Shown: piece by piece, positions 51,901 through 59,000 of the stretch
How positions within the stretch are numbered: position 1 is the stretch's first letter
Layout of the letters: each line of letters opens with the position of its first letter
From: CATQHD01 sp965202675
Lineage (GTDB): Bacteria; Actinomycetota; Acidimicrobiia; Spongiisociales; Spongiisociaceae
NCBI GenBank assembly: GCA_965202675.1
Contig: OZ241842.1
Location: forward strand, 1,612,001 to 1,676,000
Direction of reading: 5' to 3'
DNA length: 64,000 nt
Translations under genes and position numbers: made by a program
The notes under the pieces: generated by a model
Database searches by the model: none
The model's input: only the letters and a program-made list of their open reading frames with translations
Told to the model about the DNA's origin: nothing

Positions 51901-54621
51901 GACACCCACCTCCAACGCAGACGACAGAGTACTGGAAGTAGCAGTCGTGAACGCAGCCCGTACCTTCACCGCCGGGGTCTCACCCTCCGCCAAGCCCTTC
52001 TGCAACCCCGACTCGCCGTCGTCGGTGTCCGCCGTCAACGTAACCCCCAAATCATCATCGTCAATCGTCAACTCCGCCCCCTCAACCGTGAAACCCGAAG
52101 CTGTTCCCCCCACATCTATCTTCTCCGGGTCCTCCGCGATCGCATCCCCGGTGATCAGCAAACCCGTCAACGCCGCCGCCGAACTCGTGGTGGCGGAAGC
52201 CGGGATGCTCACCGTTATGGCCGTGCCCGGCGCAGTGAAATCCGCCGCCTCTGCCCCCTCGCCCGCTCCGAACGACAACGTCACATCCGTCGCGCCCGTC
52301 AGCGTCGAGCTGGTCGCTCCCGCGAAACGGGCGGTGACCGACGCCGCTCCCGCGTTGGCCGACCCCTCGGCCACCGACGATTGACTCAACACCAGCTCGA
52401 CCTTCTCGATGATGTCCAAATCAGCCGGAACGACCGCAAACCCCGAAGCCTCACCCGTAAACCGGATCGTCTCCGCGCCCTCCACCACCGCATCCACCGC
52501 CGGAGTGAGCACAACATCAGCCGTGTTGCTGACCGTCATCCCGTTCGCGATGGTAAGCGTTTCCGTTCCGGCGCCGCCCCGGGTGTAATCCCCCGACGGC
52601 CCCAGAGTCGCGGTTCCCCCCGCAGCCCCCACGTTCACCGTCACCGTCGTGTCCGACGACACCGCCGCCGCGGCGGTGGCCTTCACCCGCACCGTCTGCG
52701 CGCCCCCGTCCTCCACCACCCCCGCCAACACAGGATCCCCGCTCACCGCCTCATGAAACGACAACACCACCCGCCTGCCCGCATCAAAGATCGGCAAATC
52801 CGCCGACGTCACCGTCACCGACTCACCGCCCACCGACGCCGTACCCGACACCGTCAGCTTCTCCCCCGACTCGGCCGTGCTGTCATCCCGGGCCGTCACC
52901 GTAAACGACCGGCTCGCCGACGTCTGACCCATCGGAATCGAAATCGTTGCCTCGTTGCTGGTCAAACTCGTGCAAGCATCATCAGTGAGGCTCGTGCACG
53001 TAGTCGCCAACGTAGCCCCGCCCGCCCCCGCTACTGTCACCGCCACGTCCGTAGCCTCCGTCAGAATCGACGTCGCGCCCTTGAAACTCGCGGTAACCGT
53101 AACCGCCTGCGTCCCCGCCTGCTCAAACACCCACGACCGGGACCACTCCAAATCAATATCAGCATCATCATCGGCGATCGTCAACGAACCCGAAACGGCG
53201 TGATCGGATGCTAAACTCAATGTCCCGCCCAACGTCAGCGTCTCCGGGCCTTCCACCACCGTGTCGTCAATCACCGTCAGGCCCGTCAACGTACCATTGC
53301 TGCTCTTCAACCCCTTTTGAATATCAGTCGGCGTCGCGGGGAGCGGGGATACGGGAGCGGGAATAGTAAGGGTGAGCGGTGTCGACGGAGCATAATCTAC
53401 ATCAGCGTCCCCCGCCTCACCCGCCGCCGGCGACGCCTTCTCATCCACCGACAAAGTAACCGTCGTCGCCGAAGAAAGCGACGACGAAGTCGCGTTCCAA
53501 AAAGCCGCCGACACCGACACCCCCGAAACGGAATCCCCCTCCGTCAAAACATCCTGATTCCCGTCCTCATCGCTGTCGGTATCCACCGTCAAATCCACCC
53601 TACTATTCGCATCCTTGACAGTAAACGGAGTCCTAACCCGGGTCCAACCCGACGGGGCGTTCGCACTCACATAAAAAACCTCATCCCCCTCCACCTTCCG
53701 ATCATTAACAACTGCCGGAGTAACATTAATACCGGGAGTAAACCTGGCAACAGAAGTCCCGGAAATAGAACCGGCGTTTATCGTCACATCAAAAGGCTCA
53801 TCAGAATCATCAATATGATTTACTGTGACATCATAGGCCCCACTTGTATTCCAACTATGCAACGAAGCCGTCCCGTCAGCAAACAATAATTTCATACCCG
53901 ACAAAGCCGTGCCGTACGTCGAAGAAGTAGAAGCAGTGAACACACCATTAGCCACCCCACCCAAAACAGCCGCCGGGGGGGTTATCTGATATATTCGACC
54001 CCAGTTTCTATTCCCGGTTTCGCCCTTCCCTACCTCCCGCAGTACTAAAGACTGCGACGGTATATTCACCTTAACCGCCCGATCCTGATCCGTAATCGTC
54101 AAATCAACCGAAGACACCGTATACCCGGAAGCCGTACCGGTAAACTCAATCGTCTCATGATCCTCCGTAATAGTATCCGACCGCACATAAACCGTAAACT
54201 CAACAGAGAAACCCTCCGTACCAGACGCAGGAATAGTAATACTAAAAGAACTAGCGCTGGAACAAGCATCACCGCTCTGACACGCCCCGCCGGTCAAAGA
54301 CGCTACAGTAGCCGTACCGCCCGAAGCCAAAGAACCCGACACCGACAAACCAGAACCCGGCGCCGACGCCACCGACGCCTTCAACTGCAAAGCCTTCGAA
54401 CCGCTGTCCTCATCCAACGCAGTCACCGCAGTAGAAGTATCCGAAGAATCAACCAAACTCAGCGTAACCACCGGCAACGTCGTCGCCGTCGTCGTCTGCG
54501 CAACCAACCCCCCCCCCCGCAAAACCCCCGGCGCCAACACCCCCGCCGCCAACAACACAGCCAACCCGACCCTGCCCAACACCCACCCCACCGCAGAACG
54601 GCTCCTCAGAAACCTACTCAC
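48991..54621 (-). CDS. Giant secreted Calx-beta repeat protein with C-terminal SLH-like domain, copy 2
   Basis: The product has 1876 residues. Start GTG 54621 has GGAGGGAGG 5 bases upstream; the frame is open to ATG 54768 but that part is not conserved. A signal peptide (VGWVLGRVGLAVLLAAGVLAPG ... LVAQ) is followed by Calx-beta-like repeats to about residue 1620, a run of about 26 Gly (about 1634-1660) then APPP, and the three-unit cysteine-bearing SLH-like domain (about 1682-1865). Large parts are nearly identical to the gene at 56047, especially the central Calx-beta repeats, while the N-terminal repeats differ. This points to recent duplication with a diverging outer region. Confidence 0.9.
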   Translation of the reverse strand: MSRFLRSRSAVGWVLGRVGLAVLLAAGVLAPGVLRGGGLVAQTTTATTLPVVTLSLVDSSDTSTAVTALDEDSGSKALQLKASVASAPGSGLSVSGSLASGGTATVASLTGGACQSGDACSSASSFSITIPASGTEGFSVEFTVYVRSDTITEDHETIEFTGTASGYTVSSVDLTITDQDRAVKVNIPSQSLVLREVGKGETGNRNWGRIYQITPPAAVLGGVANGVFTASTSSTYGTALSGMKLLFADGTASLHSWNTSGAYDVTVNHIDDSDEPFDVTINAGSISGTSVARFTPGINVTPAVVNDRKVEGDEVFYVSANAPSGWTRVRTPFTVKDANSRVDLTVDTDSDEDGNQDVLTEGDSVSGVSVSAAFWNATSSSLSSATTVTLSVDEKASPAAGEAGDADVDYAPSTPLTLTIPAPVSPLPATPTDIQKGLKSSNGTLTGLTVIDDTVVEGPETLTLGGTLSLASDHAVSGSLTIADDDADIDLEWSRSWVFEQAGTQAVTVTASFKGATSILTEATDVAVTVAGAGGATLATTCTSLTDDACTSLTSNEATISIPMGQTSASRSFTVTARDDSTAESGEKLTVSGTASVGGESVTVTSADLPIFDAGRRVVLSFHEAVSGDPVLAGVVEDGGAQTVRVKATAAAAVSSDTTVTVNVGAAGGTATLGPSGDYTRGGAGTETLTIANGMTVSNTADVVLTPAVDAVVEGAETIRFTGEASGFAVVPADLDIIEKVELVLSQSSVAEGSANAGAASVTARFAGATSSTLTGATDVTLSFGAGEGAEAADFTAPGTAITVSIPASATTSSAAALTGLLITGDAIAEDPEKIDVGGTASGFTVEGAELTIDDDDLGVTLTADTDDGESGLQKGLAEGETPAVKVRAAFTTATSSTLSSALEVGVTAEEASPASAEGGGVDFTAPGTAVAVSIPAGQLHSAAATPTSGWTTLTGLSVADDTVTEPAETFVVTGSVTGMSGVTVTEDTLTIAASDTDLEISASPGTVAERATAYDVEVTARLAGASSSVLASDTDVTVTVAAGDTNGATVASSVCPAATDDVCTDKTNNTFTVSIPSGEVTGSAVFKLTARDDNDMESAEKVKISGSATVAGEEKTDSVDITVVDNGVTLAFADGNTPVSALSEDSGTTTVTVTASLPSGISVPAGGPAVVLGINLAGTATADEDNTWAAGEDYRAVFPPGAPDGYDAGISIPAEGSSGTVDIRITVNDDNADEAAETIVFDGGSVSVSGTAYDTVDASLALNDNDAAPTVIDLTILDDADGEALTQVTEGGSDTTVRVRAAFQGTATRSAATSVPVVVGQAGEATEGTDYETVNDFSVSIPAYASSGTGTFTLTVDGTYNDSDFEGPETLTVAGGTLAGFTINEDTLTIVDDDGTVTLSVSPDEANEGAAGTVVTVTAAYPTGGSLTDPQTVALSLGGTASAADYTTAAPGSVTIAGGDNSGTQTFTLTSVVDDNIAEGDETLQINGTLAGFTVVPAEFTIKDNDTAPTSIALSVSPNRLSEGATNRRVTVTARFNGTTTLPDATPITVSVPASGSTAGSGDYRITSRLTSLTIPAASSTGTGTFTISINTDTAGEPAERINIAGTASGFTVSPAVLTIPANTAPAPPPAPAPAPTGGGGGGGGGGGGGGGGGGGGGGGGAPPPAQPAPPATPPAPACVGRFCDEDGSVHQANIERIAQWQITLGCSATDPTLFCPGADITRRQMAAFLYRAVSQRWTIQAPARAELTDVGTDAWYRTYADWVISINAFTAPQGAFNPGGVVTRADMAIMMIAAFPHLEAVTEPEGLFQDAQNADPAVIRAIEGMYQTGVTRGCSTSPLNYCPDQPVTRAQMASFFVRAINQAPPATPQTANSS
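54508..54518 (-). repeat. In-frame run of 11 G inside the signal-peptide region of copy 2
   Basis: Eleven G on the coding strand encode Arg-Gly-Gly-Gly just before LVAQ, at the same place as in copies 1 and 3. The frame is open at this length. Confidence 0.85.
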
Positions 54622-54713
54622 CGCAACCTCCCTCCGTAAGTTGCCGACCGCCGCCGGAGAGCACAGCCCGCCAAGCGCCGGCCAGGGCACACAGATTACA
54701 ACAAACATTCCTG

Positions 54714-54741
54714 ATACTACCCCCCCCCCCCGATTAATCAA
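54714..54741 (-). promoter_or_regulatory. Promoter of copy 2 with a G-run spacer (16 bp)
   Basis: On the minus strand TTGATT (54736-54741), AATC plus twelve G (54720-54731) and TAGTAT (54714-54719). A 16-bp spacer is close to optimal, so of the three copies this one is predicted to be the most active. Confidence 0.65.
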
Positions 54742-54832
54742 ACCCTTTTGCCCAACAACCGGGCGCATCGGGCGGAGCAGACACCGGCCATCCTAACACT
54801 CAACCGGCCTAATCTGTACTCACCGACGGGCG

Positions 54833-55454
54833 GAAGGGGCCGGGCGCCTGAGAAAGGCAACAGGCGGAGAGGGGGCGGCGTCCAGAGCCCTGACTATGAA
54901 AGACGCCATCGCGGCCCGGCTGACCGCCGCATCCGGGCAATACCGCAACGGATCCGAAGCACAACCCAGGGTCACCCCCGTCCGGCGCAGCGCCTCAACC
55001 GCCCGCACCGCCGCATCAGGCATCCCCCGCCACATCCGACAACACCACCCCCTCCGGCAGAACCGGCGCCGCCGATGGAGAACGCCCCACCACCGCCCGA
55101 TACAAGAACGCCGCCATCTGCGCCCGGCCGACCGGATCACCAGGGCAGAACCGATCAGCCGCACAACCCATGGCAATCCCCTCCGCCGCGATCCGCTCGA
55201 TGCTCGCCTCATGGACGCTGCCATCGTCGTCGCTGAACCGGCCCTTGTACGGGGGCGTGACCGGATCGGGCGGATCGGACGGGGCCGGCTGCGACGGGGC
55301 GGGGCGCGCCGGACGGACCGGACGGGGCGGACGGGGCGGTGTCGGTGTCCGTAATGGTTATGACGCCGCCGCCGGCCGAAAGGGTCACGCTGGAGTCCGA
55401 CAAGTCCGACAACACGACCCGGAAGGTTTCGGTCGGCTCCGGTGTGCTGTCGAC
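54833..55454 (-). pseudogene. Remnant of an SLH-like surface-protein gene with an internal deletion
   Basis: This stretch matches 61829-62415 and 63000-63225 of the partial gene at the right edge: the end of the SLH-like cassette, the Pro/Gly linker and the last Calx-beta segment. About 190 bases of the SLH-like middle are missing. The junction lies in a short repeat (CCCCGCCACATCCGA) present at both ends of the intact stretch, so the loss looks like recombination between short direct repeats. At 55455 it is fused directly to the upstream region of coiled-coil copy 3. Confidence 0.8.
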
Positions 55455-55496
55455 GGAGATGGCGTGTTATACCGGCGAAGCCGAAGGAGCAAGCTC

Positions 55497-55887
55497 ATGG
55501 ATCCCGACCTGCTGAACAACCTCTACCTCATGGGCCGGTTGCTCGCCGCCGTATTCGTGATCGTGTGGCGGCTCAACTCGGCCAGCCAGAAGGCCATCCT
55601 GTCTTCGGTCGGAAAAATTGAGTACCGCCTCGAGAAGGGTTGAGTACCGCCTCACAAAGGTCGAAGGAGGGGTGAGCAACCTGCAGACGGAGATGGCCGT
55701 CGTCAAAGACCGCCTCGGGAAAGTCGAGGAGGGTCTCGTGGTGGTGGATGACCGGGTGCGGGTCCTGCAGATGGATATGGCCTTCGTCAAGGACCGGCTG
55801 CGCATCCCGACCGACGCCGGGCCCGCCGCGCCGGCGGCCGTCCGAGCCGGGTTGTCCGTCCCGCAAGCAGCCGCGGCGGAGGCGTAA
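55497..55887 (+). pseudogene. Small membrane-anchored coiled-coil protein, copy 3, frameshifted
   Basis: ATG 55497 with GAAGGAG opens the same membrane segment and first coiled-coil residues, but the frame ends at 55643. One extra G in AAGGGTTGAG (about 55637) compared with copy 2 shifts it. The rest of the family sequence continues in the next frame to 55887. The promoter present in copies 1 and 2 is missing because the fusion at 55455 removed it. Confidence 0.8.
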
Positions 55888-55964
55888 CCCGCTTCCGCAA
55901 CCATCCCCTTTGCCGGCGGGCGGCACCCGTTCCGACCAGTGAACGAAGCCCCAGACGGCCTCCG

Positions 55965-55978
55965 CAACGGCGCCGTTG
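55965..55978. terminator. Palindrome between coiled-coil copy 3 and the next surface-protein gene
   Basis: CAACGGCGCCGTTG is a perfect 14-bp palindrome in the same context as 48907-48921. A role in ending convergent transcription is possible. Confidence 0.35.
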
Positions 55979-56046
55979 CCCGCTCGGTGGTCACCGTCGG
56001 CAATGGCCGGTAAACGGGGATAGCGCCGGGTTGTCAGGGGTTGGGG

Positions 56047-59000
56047 TCAGGGGCTGTTGGCGGTTTGGGGGGTTGCTGGGGGGGCTTGGTTGATGGCTCG
56101 GACGAAGAAGGATGCCATCTGGGCTCGGGTTACGGGTTGGTTGGGGCAGTAGTTGAGGGGGGTGGTGGAACACCCTCGGGTTACTCCTGTCTGATACATG
56201 CCTTCGATGGCTTGGATGACGGCGGGGTCTGCGTTTTGGGCGTCTTGGAAGAGGCCTTCGGGTTCGGTGACGGCTTCGAGGTGGGGGAACGCGGCGATCA
56301 TCATGATGGCCATGTCCGCTCTGGTTACCACGCCGCCGGGGTTGAACACTCCTTGGGGGGCCGCGAACGCGTTGACCGAGATCACCCAGTCGGCGTAGGT
56401 GCGGTACCAGGCGTCGGCGCCTACGTCGGTGAGCTCGGCCCGGGCGGGGGCTTGGATGGTCCAACGTTGGGAGACGGCCCGGTAGAGGAACGCGGCCATC
56501 TGCCGGCGGGTGATGTCGGCTCCGGGGCAGAACAGGGTGGGGTCGGTGGCGCTGCAGCCGAGGGTGATCTGCCATTGGGCGATGCGTTCGATGTTGGCTT
56601 GGTGGACGCTGCCGTCCTCGTCGCAGAACCGGCCCACACACGCCGGGGCGGGCGGTGTTGCCGGCGGGGCTGGTTGGGCGGGCGGGGGCGCACCACCCCC
56701 TCCGCCGCCTCCTCCCCCTCCACCGCCGCCGCCTCCCCCTCCACCACCTCCACCACCTCCGCCGCCGCCGGATGGGGGTGGGGGTGGGGGTGCGGGGGCG
56801 GTGTTGGCGGGAATGGTCAACACGGCGGGAGAGACAGTGAAACCCGAAGCGGTTCCGGCGATGTTGATCCGCTCGGCCGGTTCACCGGCGGAGTCGGTGT
56901 TGATACTGATAGTAAAGGTTCCGGTGCCGGTAGACGAACCGGCGGGGATGGTAATCGAGGTCAGGCGGCTGCTGATCCGATAATCCCCGGAACCGGCGGT
57001 GCTGCCCGAACCCGGAACAGACACAGTGATGGGGGTGGCATCCGGCAGCGTCGCGGAACCGTTCAGCCGGGCGGTGACCGTAACCCGGCGGTTGGATGCG
57101 CCCTCGCTCAGGCGGTTGGGACTAACCGAAAGAGCAATCCCGGTGGGTGCGGTGTCGTTGTCCTTGATCGTGAACTCGGCCGGCGAAACGGTGAACCCGT
57201 CAAGAGAACCACTGATTTGGATGGTTTCGTCTCCCTCGGCGATGCTGTCATCGACAACAGTGTCAAGGGTGAGGGTTTGGGTGCCGCTGTTATCACCGCC
57301 CGCGATGGTCACAGAACCAGGCGCCGCGGCGGTGGTGTAATCAGCTGCCGAGGCGGTTCCCCCCAAAGACAGAGCAACCGTCTGAGGATCGGTGAGGCTG
57401 CCGCCGGTCGGGTAGGCAGCCGTGACAGTCACCACGGTGTTGGCGGCGCCCTCGTTTGCCTCATCCGGGGAAACAGACAACGTAACAGTCCCGTCGTCGT
57501 CAACGATGGTCAAGGTGTCCTCGTTGATAGTGAACCCAGCGAGGGTTCCGCCCGCCACGGTCAGGGTTTCGGGCCCCTCGAAAGCGCTGTCGTTGTATGG
57601 TGCGCCGGCGGTTTTGAGGGTGAAGGTTCCGGTTCCGCTGCTCGCGTAAGCAGGAATAGAAACACTGAAATCATCGACTGTTTCGTAGTCGGTACCCTCG
57701 GTGGCCTCCCCGGCTTGGCCGACGACTACCGGCACCGAGGTAGCCGCGGAGCGGGTAGCCGTTCCCTGGAACGCCGCCCGCACCCGCACCACGGTGTCCG
57801 ACCCGCCCTCGACTATCTGGGTAAGCGCTTCACCGTCCGCGTCGTCAAACAGCTCAAGGTCGATCACGGTAGGAGAAGCGTCGTTGTCGTTCAACGCCAG
57901 CGAAGCGTCCACCGTGTCATAGGCGGTACCGCTAACGGACACACTCCCGCCGTCGAAGACAATCGTCTCGGCCGCCTCGTCGGCGTTGTCATCATTAACC
58001 GTGATCCGAATATCCACCGTACCGGAACTCCCCTCGGCAGGAATAGAAATACCGGCGTCGTAGCCGTCAGGCGCGCCGGGCGGGAACACAGCCCGATAGT
58101 CCTCCCCCGCCGCCCAGGTGTTGTCCTCGTCCGCGGTCGCGGTGCCCGCCAGATTGACACCCAACACCACTGCCGGCCCGCCCGCGGGGACGCTGATCCC
58201 AGAAGGCAGGCTGGCGGTAACCGTGACCGTGGTCGTTCCGCTGTCCTCGGCCAACGCAGACACCGGCGTGTTGCCGTCGGCGAACGCCAGGGTGACGCCG
58301 CTGTCCACCACAGTAACATCAACCGAATCCGTCTTCTCTTCACCGGCTACGGTGGCCGAGCCGCTGATCTTCACCTTCTCAGGGGTGTTCTCGGTGGTTC
58401 CGTCGTCCCGGGCGGTCAGCTTGAACACCCCCGACCCGGTGACCTCCCCGGAAGGAATCGACACCGTAAACGTATTATTCGTCTTATCGGTGCAAACATC
58501 ATCAGTAGCCGCAGGACACACCGACGACGCCACCGTCGCGCCGTTGGTGTCCCCCGCCGCCACCGTAACTGTCACATCCGTATCCGACGCCAACACCGAA
58601 GAAGCCCCCGCCAACCGGGCGGTAACCTCAACGTCATAAGCAGTCGCGCGTTCTGCCACCGTCCCCGGCGACGCGCTGATCTCCAGATCGGTGTCACTGG
58701 CGGCGATCGTCAACGTATCCTCGGTAACCGTCACACCGCTCATTCCGGTAACCGAGCCGGTAACCACAAACGTCTCCGCCGGCTCGGTAACCGTGTCGTC
58801 GGCAACCGACAGGCCCGTCAATGTCGTCCACCCAGAAGTCGGAGTAGCTGCTGCGCTGTGGAGCTGCCCCGCGGGAATCGACACCGCCACCGCCGTGCCA
58901 GGAGCCGTGAAATCAACACCGCCGCCCTCCGCCGACGCCGGGGAAGCCTCCCCCGCGGTAACACCTATTTCCAGCGCGGACCCCAGTTCGTTGCTGGTAG

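Noticed and set aside
54622..54768. Upstream extension of surface-protein copy 2 to ATG 54768
   Set aside because: The extension runs through the promoter with its G-run and is not conserved, whereas GTG 54621 has a ribosome-binding site and a signal peptide shared by all copies.
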